A DNA stretch of 5,624 bases from Equadaptatus sp045601305 (lineage in GTDB: Bacteria; Synergistota; Synergistia; Synergistales; Synergistaceae): the NCBI GenBank assembly GCA_045601305.1, contig JAZRZG010000187.1:1-5624 (forward strand), written 5' to 3'. The translations under genes and the position numbers were made by a program. The notes under the pieces were generated by a model, which worked only from the letters and a program-made list of their open reading frames with translations, ran no database searches and was not told the DNA's origin. The number at the start of each line of letters is the position of its first letter. The first letter of the stretch is position 1. Of the stretch, positions 1 through 5,624 are shown piece by piece.

Positions 1-1
1 T

Positions 2-1417
2 GAAATCAGCCAAGACAATATCGTTGTTGAAACAGGAAGCCTGACAACAAACGCGAACCTGATCAAAGGCGGACTGATAAACAACAAAACGGTGAACTTC
101 ACCGGCGGAACACTTGAAGGCAGATACGTCAGCATAGGCGGAACGACAAACTTCAAAGGCAAAACGAAATTCAGCGACAATGTTACGTTAGAAAACTCAA
201 CCCTTAACTTCTACCTCGATGGTTTCAAAGCGGGTGAGACGATAGTAACCTCCGACAAAGCTGTTGCGCTGAATAATGCGGAAATAGGACTGTATCAGAT
301 TACAGACACAGACAACAAACTGACACAGAAAGGCGACAAAATTACTCTCATCAGTAATGCGGCAGGCTATGGTTATACAGAAGACAAACCTAATCTTATC
401 GAAGTGAGCGGAGGAATAATTGAAGACACCTACGGTGTGTATCAGAGCGAAACAGGGGCGCTTGAAGCAGCGTTTCTGACACGCGGACTATCCGACCACA
501 CAAAGAGCTTCAGCGAAGCGAGACTTGCGGGACTGGCGGCAATAAACAGCGGAAGCGACCTTATAGCCACAGAAGTAATGGAAAACGCGGCGGCAGAAAC
601 AAAAGAATGGGAAGCCTTTGCCGCGATACAGGGAAGCCGCAGCCGCTACGAAACAGGCAGCCATATTGACCTCAACAGCACAAACGTCGCAGCCGGACTC
701 TCAAAGAAAGTCAAAGACAACGTAACGCTTGGAATATTCGCAGAAGGCGGCAACGGACGCTACACGACATACAACGAATTTGAAGACAACGACGTAAGAG
801 CAGACGGCGACATCAACTACTTCGGCGGCGGCATATTTGCTAAAGTTGAAGGCAAAAAGACAGCAAAAGGACAGCTGCACGGCGAAGCGTCATTCAGAGC
901 GGGACACACCACAAGCGACTATAACAGCGAAACCTTTGAGCTTGGAAAACAGACCCGCTTTGACACAAGCAACGCATACATAGGAGCGCACGCGGGGCTT
1001 GGCTACAAATGGAACGTGAAAGACGGCGGTAACGTAGATACATACGTCAAATACCTCTGGAACAGACAGAACAGCGACAGCATAAAGATAGAAGACGACA
1101 CCTTTGAACTCGACACGATAAACAGTCACAGACTGCGCGCGGGATTCCGCTACAACAGCAAAGAGAACGACAAAGGCATAAAATTCTACGGCGGCCTTGC
1201 CTACGAATACGAATTTGACGGAAAAGCGACAGGACACATGGAAGAATACGCGATACTTGAGCCTGACTACAAAGGCGGAAGCGGCATAGCGGAAATAGGC
1301 TTCAAATACGATAAAGCAAACAGCCCGTGGAAAGTAGAACTCGGACTGACAGGCGCGGCAGGCAAACGCGACAGCATAGGCGTCAACCTCGGCGCAACGT
1401 ATGAGTTTGGGAAATAG
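2..1417 (+). CDS. Autotransporter (type Va), C-terminal part: passenger end and beta-barrel domain; 5' end outside window
   Basis: The frame is open from base 2, so the GTG at 92 is only an internal valine codon and 471 residues of a longer protein are visible. Numbering from position 92, residues 1-130 are Gly/Asn/Thr-rich beta-helix-like passenger (FTGGTLEG, NVTLENSTLNFYL). Residues about 133-168 form an amphipathic helix (SFSEARLAGLAAINSGSDLI) like the one that lies in the barrel pore. From WEAFAAIQGSRSRYE (172) to the end I count twelve alternating beta strands, ending DSIGVNLGATYEFGK, which fits the usual barrel of about 270 residues. Known role of the family: the barrel inserts in the outer membrane through the BAM complex and exposes the passenger at the surface. 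The passenger's function cannot be told from this fragment. Oddity: the protein ends F-G-K, not on the usual terminal aromatic residue. The gene ends immediately before a heptamer repeat array, and a terminator follows about 145 bp downstream. Confidence 0.9.
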   Translation, partial: EISQDNIVVETGSLTTNANLIKGGLINNKTVNFTGGTLEGRYVSIGGTTNFKGKTKFSDNVTLENSTLNFYLDGFKAGETIVTSDKAVALNNAEIGLYQITDTDNKLTQKGDKITLISNAAGYGYTEDKPNLIEVSGGIIEDTYGVYQSETGALEAAFLTRGLSDHTKSFSEARLAGLAAINSGSDLIATEVMENAAAETKEWEAFAAIQGSRSRYETGSHIDLNSTNVAAGLSKKVKDNVTLGIFAEGGNGRYTTYNEFEDNDVRADGDINYFGGGIFAKVEGKKTAKGQLHGEASFRAGHTTSDYNSETFELGKQTRFDTSNAYIGAHAGLGYKWNVKDGGNVDTYVKYLWNRQNSDSIKIEDDTFELDTINSHRLRAGFRYNSKENDKGIKFYGGLAYEYEFDGKATGHMEEYAILEPDYKGGSGIAEIGFKYDKANSPWKVELGLTGAAGKRDSIGVNLGATYEFGK

Positions 1418-1420
1418 GTA

Positions 1421-1469
1421 GTAGAAAGTAGGAGGTAGATAGTAGCTGGTAGAAAGTAGAAAGTAGAAA
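1421..1469. repeat. Seven tandem copies of heptamer GTAGNNN (consensus GTAGAAA)
   Basis: Seven exactly phased 7-bp units start at 1421, 1428, 1435, 1442, 1449, 1456 and 1463: GTAGAAA, GTAGGAG, GTAGATA, GTAGCTG, GTAGAAA, GTAGAAA, GTAGAAA. The first GTAG base falls four bases after the TAG stop of the autotransporter gene, and a partial unit (GTA, 1418-1420) touches the stop itself. The first four positions are invariant and the last three vary. This is non-coding, since the units contain stop codons in the gene's frame. Short tandem heptamers of this sort are known from intergenic DNA of several bacteria; the function here is unknown. It could be slipped-strand repeat DNA, the left arm of a structured transcript end, or a protein-binding array. 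Confidence 0.85.
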
Positions 1470-1540
1470 AACCTGCCACCTACAGCCTACAACTTACAAG
1501 CGAGGTACGAGCGCCCTACCACCTACAACCTACAAACTTA
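1470..1540. repeat. Inverted heptamers (NNNCTAC) in two blocks, facing the GTAG array
   Basis: The complement of the preceding heptamer appears in two phased blocks. Block one is AACCTGC, CACCTAC, AGCCTAC, AACTTAC (1470-1497). Block two is GCCCTAC, CACCTAC, AACCTAC, AAACTTA (1513-1540). They are separated by a GC-rich spacer (about 1498-1512, with GCGAGGTACGAGC), and a similar GC-rich string (AGCGTGAGCGC) follows block two. The two blocks are not in phase with each other (22 bp between matching CTAC ends). Together with 1421-1469 they can fold into an imperfect hairpin: for example, 1428-1438 pairs with 1516-1526 with a single mismatch. The arrangement suggests a mobile or amplified intergenic palindrome (REP- or MITE-like) rather than ordinary spacer, but no target-site duplication or transposase is visible. 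Confidence 0.75.
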
Positions 1541-1562
1541 GCAACAGCGTGAGCGCACTAAC

Positions 1563-1607
1563 CAACGGCTTAGGGAAATCCCTGAGCCGTTGTGTTTTGT
1601 GTGTTTT
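1563..1607 (+). terminator. Intrinsic terminator downstream of the autotransporter gene
   Basis: A 13-bp stem (1563-1575 with 1580-1592, CAACGGCTTAGGG against CCCTGAGCCGTTG, one T-G wobble) closes a four-base AAAT loop and is followed by a T-rich stretch, TGTTTTGTGTGTTTT. The T tract is interrupted by G residues, so it is less perfect than the next terminator, but the stem is long and nearly perfect. It separates the autotransporter and its repeat array from the solute-binding protein gene. Confidence 0.85.
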
Positions 1608-1636
1608 GTATGTATGCAAAATGTTATCAGAAACAG

Positions 1637-1664
1637 TTGCCAATTTTGTCAAAATTGTTATAAT
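1637..1664 (+). promoter_or_regulatory. Sigma70-type promoter of the solute-binding protein gene
   Basis: TTGCCA (1637-1642) and a consensus TATAAT (1659-1664) are separated by 16 bp, just downstream of the terminator and 59 bp upstream of the ATG at 1724. Transcription would start near 1671, giving a leader of about 50 nt that carries a strong Shine-Dalgarno sequence (GGGAGG, 1711-1716, seven bases before the start codon). Confidence 0.65.
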
Positions 1665-1675
1665 AATATAACAAT
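1641..1675. promoter_or_regulatory. Two overlapping perfect inverted repeats on the promoter, candidate operator
   Basis: Within the promoter, CAATTTT (1641-1647) and AAAATTG (1651-1657) form a perfect 7-bp inverted repeat spaced by 3 bp. ATTGTTATA (1654-1662) and TATAACAAT (1667-1675) form a perfect 9-bp inverted repeat spaced by 4 bp that covers the -10 box. The second has the TTGTTA...TAACAA half-sites of Rex-type redox operators, but the spacing is 8 bp instead of the usual 6, so I do not assign it to Rex. AT-rich sequence gives such symmetry by chance more often than GC-rich sequence. Confidence 0.4.
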
Positions 1676-1723
1676 ATTCTGAACATTGCCATACAGTAAT
1701 GATGTATTAAGGGAGGAAAGGCA

Positions 1724-2893
1724 ATGAACAAAAAGGCTTTAGGAATTATTGGAGCTCTGCTTATTATTTTTGGCTGCTGGTATTTTATCGGCGGTTCAGC
1801 AGTCTGGCAGGATGACGATACAATCAGAATAGGTTTTTTGGGGGCATTTACAGGAGACCAGGCTTCCTACGGAACAACCGAGTATAATATGGCAGAACTT
1901 GTTGTTAACGATTTCAATAGGGCGGGCGGTGTTCTTGGCAAACAGATTAAACTTGTCCCTTACGACACAAAAACAAGAAGCAAAGACGCTGTAAAAGCGG
2001 TTCGCAGGATGATAAAAAAAGACGGCGTATGCGCAATTCTCGGCGCGAATGCAAGCGGTATCAACATTGCGACAGCGCCTGTCGTCAACAGAGAAAAAAT
2101 ACCTCAGATCTCAACAGTCGGCACAAACCCTCTCGTAACTGTTGACGAAAACGGCAAGGTTCGCCCCTACTCATTCCGTGTCTGCTTCACCGACCGGTAT
2201 CAGGGCGCTCTTGCGGCGGAACTGATTTACGGCGACCTCGGTCTTGAAAGCGCGGCAGTTCTTTATAACGTTGACTCAGACTATGCGCGCGGACTTCGTG
2301 AATTCTTTGTCAAAAGCTACGAAAGCTGCGGCGGCAAAATCGCAGCTGACGAGGGCTACCGCGATACGGACGTTGACTTCAGCGCACAGCTCACGAAAAT
2401 CAAAAATTCAGGCGCCGGAGCGCTCTTCCTACCGGGCATGGGCAAGGATATGGCGCTCATAATCAAACAGGCAAGAGAGCTTAACATTGACGTAACAATC
2501 GTCGGCGGCGACGGCTACGGCGAAATGATGAACAAAATCGCGGGCAATGCGATGGTCGGCACCTACTGGATTAGTCATGCGTATCTTGACGACCCGAACG
2601 TGAAGCCTGTTTTTGAACGCTACAAACAGGCTTATAAAGAAGAATGCGAGGAGTTCATCAACGGTCTTATAGCTTGGGACGGAACAATTTGGCTTCTCAA
2701 CGCAATCGAACGCGCAGGCAGCACAGACGGCACGGCAATCGCAAAAGCTCTTGAAGAAACGAAAGAACTCAAACTGACGCACTCCACGCTCACCATTGAC
2801 CCTGAAACGCACGACCCGCTGAACAAAGCAGGTATATTCCTCAAGGTTGACGGCAGTCTCAAGACGCAGTTCTACAAAAAAATCGAACCGTAA
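1724..2893 (+). CDS. ABC transporter substrate-binding protein, branched-chain amino acid/amide family (LivJ-like), probable lipoprotein
   Basis: The 389-residue length is normal for this family. The N-terminus is a short basic start (MNKK) followed by a hydrophobic stretch ending ALLIIFGC. Cys18 fits the lipobox rule, though the hydrophobic residues after it (WYFIGG) leave an uncleaved anchor possible. The mature part begins near residue 34 with IRIGFLGAFTGDQASYG. Family hallmarks follow in order: NDFNRAGGVLGKQIKLVPYD (62-81), the ligand-contact region AILGANASG (104-112), PQISTVGTNP (127-136), YSFRVCFTDRYQG (149-161), the second lobe AAVLYNVDSDYARGL (177-191), DVDFSAQLTKIK (216-227) and VGGDGYG (260-266). 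In the family, the two lobes close over an amino acid, peptide or amide in the periplasm and deliver it to Liv-type permeases. The ligand cannot be predicted here. The start is fixed by GGGAGG seven bases upstream. No permease or ATPase gene is adjacent, so it is an orphan component or serves a distant transporter. Confidence 0.93.
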   Translation: MNKKALGIIGALLIIFGCWYFIGGSAVWQDDDTIRIGFLGAFTGDQASYGTTEYNMAELVVNDFNRAGGVLGKQIKLVPYDTKTRSKDAVKAVRRMIKKDGVCAILGANASGINIATAPVVNREKIPQISTVGTNPLVTVDENGKVRPYSFRVCFTDRYQGALAAELIYGDLGLESAAVLYNVDSDYARGLREFFVKSYESCGGKIAADEGYRDTDVDFSAQLTKIKNSGAGALFLPGMGKDMALIIKQARELNIDVTIVGGDGYGEMMNKIAGNAMVGTYWISHAYLDDPNVKPVFERYKQAYKEECEEFINGLIAWDGTIWLLNAIERAGSTDGTAIAKALEETKELKLTHSTLTIDPETHDPLNKAGIFLKVDGSLKTQFYKKIEP

Positions 2894-2913
2894 TAAACGT
2901 TACAACAGTCTGC

Positions 2914-2943
2914 AAGGCGGCGGGAGAAATCCCGCCGTTTTTT
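2914..2943 (+). terminator. Intrinsic terminator after the solute-binding protein gene
   Basis: CGGCGGGA (2918-2925) pairs perfectly with TCCCGCCG (2930-2937) around a GAAA tetraloop. Six T residues (2938-2943) follow directly, with AAGG at 2914-2917 able to extend the stem into the T tract. It lies 20 bp after the stop codon and shows that the gene is transcribed as a single unit. Confidence 0.95.
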
Positions 2944-2993
2944 GTGCAGAATAATACGCAAACAGAAAAAATCTAAGTATAACTGCATATTTA

Positions 2994-3002
2994 TGCTATA
3001 AT
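2994..3002 (+). promoter_or_regulatory. Extended -10 promoter, probably for the trimeric autotransporter gene
   Basis: TGCTATAAT (2994-3002) is a consensus extended -10 element. No good -35 box lies 16-18 bp upstream (TAAGTA at 2974-2979 is poor), which is tolerable for extended -10 promoters. A start near 3009 would give a leader of about 165 nt before the ATG at 3175. The leader also holds a perfect TTGACA (3038-3043) but no convincing -10 at the right spacing. Apart from these elements I see nothing clear in 2944-3174: no riboswitch I recognise and no credible small gene. Confidence 0.55.
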
Positions 3003-3174
3003 AAAGACGAGAAGCGGAAAATGCTTTGAGTTTTTTGTTGACATAGTGCAGACGTCACTTAGAAAAAATGAAATACGGGAGTATGAAACAGAGAAAAATT
3101 TGTGACCTCAAGTTTTTGTAATTGGTTCTCAGGGTATTTGATTGTTTAATATAAATATGGTGGGGGCGGTCTGA

Positions 3175-5624
3175 ATGAAAGCATCAAAATATAAGCGATA
3201 CAGGAAACTTGCGGCAGTTCTAATGCTGTTGTCGTTTATATTTGATACGGTTTCGCCCGCAATGGCAGTTGAGCCGTTGTCTGATGATGAAATATCGCGT
3301 CTGCGGCAAAGCGGAATTCTTGGGGGTGACACAACCGCCGATGGTAACTTTTCCACGTCGATAGGCTATGGTACGAGCGCCGGCGGATATGCTTCCACGG
3401 CGATGGGCTATGCAACGAGAGCAGTTGGATGGAATTCTATATCCATGGGATTTTATACGCTTGCTCAAGGGGTGTATTCCTCTGCAATGGGCTTTGGTAC
3501 GAGCGCAACAGGAGAAAAATCTACGGCGATGGGAGCTGTTACTGTTGCCAGCGGAAGCGTTTCTCTGTCAATCGGCTACGGAACATTGGCACAGGGCAGC
3601 GGCTCTTTTGCAGGAGGCGGATATTACATAAGCGACGCTGATTATGCAAATGGCGGCACAGCTTACGGCAACAGTTCTTTTGCATTCGGCACAGGAGCGG
3701 TTGCCGGTGTTACAGGCGGTACAAACGGCGGGCAGATTGCTATGGGCACGGGTGCACAGGCGACACACGCAAATTCTGTCGCGCTCGGCAACGGCTCCGT
3801 AACGGTTGCGGACAACACGGTTGCGGTCGGCGGAACAGACAGCAGCACGCGGAAAAGAATAACGGGTGTTGCGGCGGGTACAGCCGCGACGGACGCCGTG
3901 AATTACGGTCAGATTATTACTCAGGCTTCTTACGAGGACAATACTCTCAAACTGAAAAACGCGGCGGGAGATGAAATTGTTTCGGCAATTATTTCCGGCG
4001 GCAGCGGTGTACTTTGGGAAGCCGGAGAATCCGGCACGGGCAGTATAACGACTAAATCGGGAGACAACCACGCGACGAAAGACTACGCCATAGCGATGGG
4101 ACAGAAAAACAACGCTTCGGGAGAGGCTTCGACGGTGTTGGGATTTAAGTCAACTGCGGAAGGCAACTATTCGCTTGCGGCAGGCTTCGGTGCGGAAGCG
4201 CACGGCGGCGCCGCTTTTGCCGTCGGCGCCGGCACCAATGCCGACGGTTATGCCGCAGTAGCGCTCGGTCAGGACACAACAGCAGGTACAAACGCCGTTG
4301 CTTTGGGTTACGCAACAAAAGCTGCAGCAAAGGCGTCAACAGCGGCGGGCTACGGGTCGGAAGCATACGGCGAAGGCTCGTTTGCCGGCGGCGGACACGT
4401 AACGAATACGCAGGCAGTCGGCGGCAAGGCATACGGCGAAAGTTCGTTCGCGTTCGGTACGGGAGCGGTTGCGGGAGCGAGCGACAAAACAGGGAATTAT
4501 ACCTTTGCGTTTGGTCAGAACGCAGTCGCAAGCAGGGACAATGCGATAGCGCTCGGCAGCGGTTCGCAGGCGGTGCACGCAAATTCCGTTGCGCTCGGCG
4601 CAAATTCCGTAACGGTTGCGGATAACACGGTTGCGGTTGGCGATGAAAGCACACCAGGCACGTTAAAGAGAATAACGGGTGTTGCGGACGGAACAGGAGA
4701 TACGGACGCGGCGACAGTGAAGCAGGTTAGAAACATGATGCTCTGGCAGGCAGGAGAATCCGGCACTGGCGGTATAACGACTAAATTGGGGGATAACCAC
4801 GCGACGAAAGACTACGCCATAGCGATGGGACTGAAAAACAACGCTTCGGGCGAGGCTTCGACGGTGTTGGGATTTAACTCAACTGCGGAAGGCAACTATT
4901 CGCTTGCGGCAGGCTTCGGTGCGGAAGCGCACGGCGGCGCCGCTTTTGCCGCCGGCGCCGGCACTAATGCCGACGGTTATGCCGCAGTAGCGCTCGGTCA
5001 GGACACGACAGCAGATACAAATGCCGTTGCTTTGGGATACGCAACAAAGGCTGAGGCAAAGGGTTCAACATCCACGGGCTACGGGTCGGAAGCGTACGGA
5101 GAAGGCTCGTTTGCCGGCGGCGGACACGTAACGAATACGCAGGCAGTCGGCGGCAAAGCATACGGCGAAAGTTCGTTTGCGTTCGGCACGGGAGCGGTTG
5201 CGGGCGAAAGCGGCGGAACGGGAAACTATACATTTGCGTTTGGTCAGAACGCAGTCGCAGACAAGGATAACGCAATAGCGCTCGGCAGCGGTTCGCAGGC
5301 GGGGCACGCAAATTCCGTTGCGCTCGGAAGCAGCTCCGTGACGACGGGAGAATATGAAGTTTCGATCGGCGATGCCGCGAACAATATATCGCGCAGGCTC
5401 ACGAACCTTGCGGAGGGTAGTTCGACAAATGACGCGGTTAATTACGGACAGTTCAAAAAAGCTGTAGTCGCCGCAAATTACACAGGCGGTGTCCTGACGA
5501 TGACTAACAAGGGCGGAGAAACCGTGTTTTCGCAGGCATTTACCTCAAGCGGAACAATACCAGGAGCGGTTGTGTACGACAACCCTGATACAAAGAGGAA
5601 AATAACGCTCAACGCGGGAGGGGA
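3175..5624 (+). CDS. Trimeric autotransporter adhesin (YadA-like, type Vc), N-terminal part; 3' end outside window
   Basis: An ATG at 3175 opens a frame with no stop to the window edge (816 codons). Residues 1-31 form a Sec signal peptide: basic MKASKYKRYRK, hydrophobic LAAVLMLLSFIF, and cleavage after AMA. From residue 58, many left-handed parallel beta-roll repeats of the YadA head type follow (GNFSTSIGYGTSAGGYASTAMGYAT, i.e. S-x-A-x-G-x-x-A/T-x-A units, quoted here only by pattern). There are three heads, about 58-226, 300-498 and 543-740. Each ends in a neck motif: RITGVAAGTAATDAVNYGQ (228-246), RITGVADGTGDTDAATVKQ (499-517) and RLTNLAEGSSTNDAVNYGQ (741-759). Small beta segments (YEDNTLKLKNAAGDEIVSA; YTGGVLTMTNKGGETVFSQ) follow necks 1 and 3. 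Known role of the family: homotrimeric surface fibres binding host or other surfaces, anchored by a four-strand C-terminal segment per chain, expected downstream. The upstream GGGGGCGG is a weak ribosome-binding site. The adhesive target is unknown. Confidence 0.93.
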   Translation, partial: MKASKYKRYRKLAAVLMLLSFIFDTVSPAMAVEPLSDDEISRLRQSGILGGDTTADGNFSTSIGYGTSAGGYASTAMGYATRAVGWNSISMGFYTLAQGVYSSAMGFGTSATGEKSTAMGAVTVASGSVSLSIGYGTLAQGSGSFAGGGYYISDADYANGGTAYGNSSFAFGTGAVAGVTGGTNGGQIAMGTGAQATHANSVALGNGSVTVADNTVAVGGTDSSTRKRITGVAAGTAATDAVNYGQIITQASYEDNTLKLKNAAGDEIVSAIISGGSGVLWEAGESGTGSITTKSGDNHATKDYAIAMGQKNNASGEASTVLGFKSTAEGNYSLAAGFGAEAHGGAAFAVGAGTNADGYAAVALGQDTTAGTNAVALGYATKAAAKASTAAGYGSEAYGEGSFAGGGHVTNTQAVGGKAYGESSFAFGTGAVAGASDKTGNYTFAFGQNAVASRDNAIALGSGSQAVHANSVALGANSVTVADNTVAVGDESTPGTLKRITGVADGTGDTDAATVKQVRNMMLWQAGESGTGGITTKLGDNHATKDYAIAMGLKNNASGEASTVLGFNSTAEGNYSLAAGFGAEAHGGAAFAAGAGTNADGYAAVALGQDTTADTNAVALGYATKAEAKGSTSTGYGSEAYGEGSFAGGGHVTNTQAVGGKAYGESSFAFGTGAVAGESGGTGNYTFAFGQNAVADKDNAIALGSGSQAGHANSVALGSSSVTTGEYEVSIGDAANNISRRLTNLAEGSSTNDAVNYGQFKKAVVAANYTGGVLTMTNKGGETVFSQAFTSSGTIPGAVVYDNPDTKRKITLNAGG
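3607..3912 (+). repeat. Older, diverged third copy of the head-end and neck module
   Basis: The end of head 1 carries the same ordered landmarks as the two later heads: SFAGGG, a GG(T/K)AYG(N/E)SSFAFGTGAVAG block, HANSVALG, SVTVADNTVAVG and a neck. The corresponding module in copy two is about 4381-4725. SSFAFGTGAVAG is encoded at 3673-3708, 4441-4476 and 5170-5205. Head 1 differs in length and sequence between these landmarks, so it split from the others before the 729-bp duplication. The distance from the first to the second block is 768 bp, against 729 bp for the next. Confidence 0.75.
4012..5338 (+). repeat. 729-bp in-frame tandem duplication inside the trimeric adhesin gene
   Basis: Bases 4012-4608 match 4741-5337 without any gap at an offset of exactly 729 bp (243 codons). 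My hand count is about 48 differences in 597 positions, roughly 92% identity, with a stretch of more than 70 bases without change from 4150 (second copy 4879). Each unit encodes LWxAGESGTGxITTK, a complete YadA head and, in the first copy, the neck up to 4740. The second copy diverges abruptly near 5339, just before its neck. The spread of synonymous and non-synonymous changes shows that this is an established duplication and not an assembly echo. Confidence 0.93.

Noticed and set aside
92..94. GTG as the start codon of the autotransporter frame
   Set aside because: The frame remains open to base 2, there is no Shine-Dalgarno sequence, no signal peptide follows, and the sequence on both sides is continuous passenger repeat.
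890..1237. 115-codon ORF on the - strand inside the autotransporter barrel
   Set aside because: The sense frame encodes a convincing barrel. The antisense product has no motif or ribosome-binding context.
1421..1540. CRISPR array
   Set aside because: The units are 7 bp with no unique spacers of 30 bp or so, the orientation inverts midway, and no cas gene is present.
3038..3066. Promoter based on the perfect TTGACA at 3038
   Set aside because: The position 17 bp downstream reads AGAAAA, and no acceptable -10 occurs at 16-18 bp. The extended -10 at 2994 is the better candidate.
3068..3121. 17-codon ORF (MKYGSMKQRKICDLKFL) in the leader of the adhesin gene
   Set aside because: The AGAAAAA before it is a poor ribosome site, and nothing in the peptide suggests an attenuator or a functional small protein.
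3368..3641. Two + strand ORFs (3368-3631 and 3429-3641) in other frames of the adhesin
   Set aside because: They overlap the signal-peptide-bearing frame that starts at 3175 and show no family features. They are shadows of the repeat-rich gene.
4145..4654. Arg/Pro/Leu-rich antisense ORF, and a similar one at 4964-5311 on the - strand
   Set aside because: They lie opposite the adhesin frame and repeat only because the 729-bp unit is duplicated. Their composition is that of a complement of Gly/Ala-rich repeat codons, with no recognisable domain.

Overview
The window looks like a piece of chromosome from a diderm (outer-membrane) anaerobe. The evidence is a classical autotransporter barrel, a secreted trimeric autotransporter (YadA-like) protein and an amino-acid-type ABC solute-binding protein within 5.6 kb. 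Intermediate base composition, several LivJ-like features and a GTAG-heptamer intergenic array make me think of Synergistota, with Negativicutes as an alternative. This placement is inference; the window has no rRNA or other phylogenetic marker.

Layout, all on the + strand: (1) positions 2-1417, the 3' end of a type Va autotransporter, with the end of the passenger, a helix and a 12-strand beta-barrel; (2) 1418-1723, an intergenic region with an unusual 7-bp-periodic GTAGNNN array followed by inverted heptamers, a strong intrinsic terminator, then a good sigma70-type promoter overlapped by two perfect inverted repeats; (3) 1724-2893, a complete periplasmic-binding protein of the branched-chain amino-acid/amide family (LivJ type), probably a lipoprotein, closed by a textbook terminator; (4) 2944-3174, a second intergenic region with an extended -10 promoter and a leader of about 165 nt; (5) 3175 to the window end, the 5' 816 codons of a large trimeric autotransporter adhesin. 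Its reading frame is open to the edge and therefore escapes stop-to-stop ORF calling. It has a signal peptide, three YadA-type head domains each followed by a neck motif, and a 729-bp in-frame tandem duplication.

The genes are separated by terminators and have their own promoters, so they look like three independent transcription units rather than an operon. The common theme is the cell surface: two different type V secreted proteins flank an orphan solute-binding protein. I see no CRISPR, tRNA, rRNA, transposase or phage gene. The items most worth a second look are the unannotated trimeric adhesin with its recent internal duplication, the heptamer array directly abutting the autotransporter stop codon, and the palindromic operator candidate on the solute-binding protein promoter.
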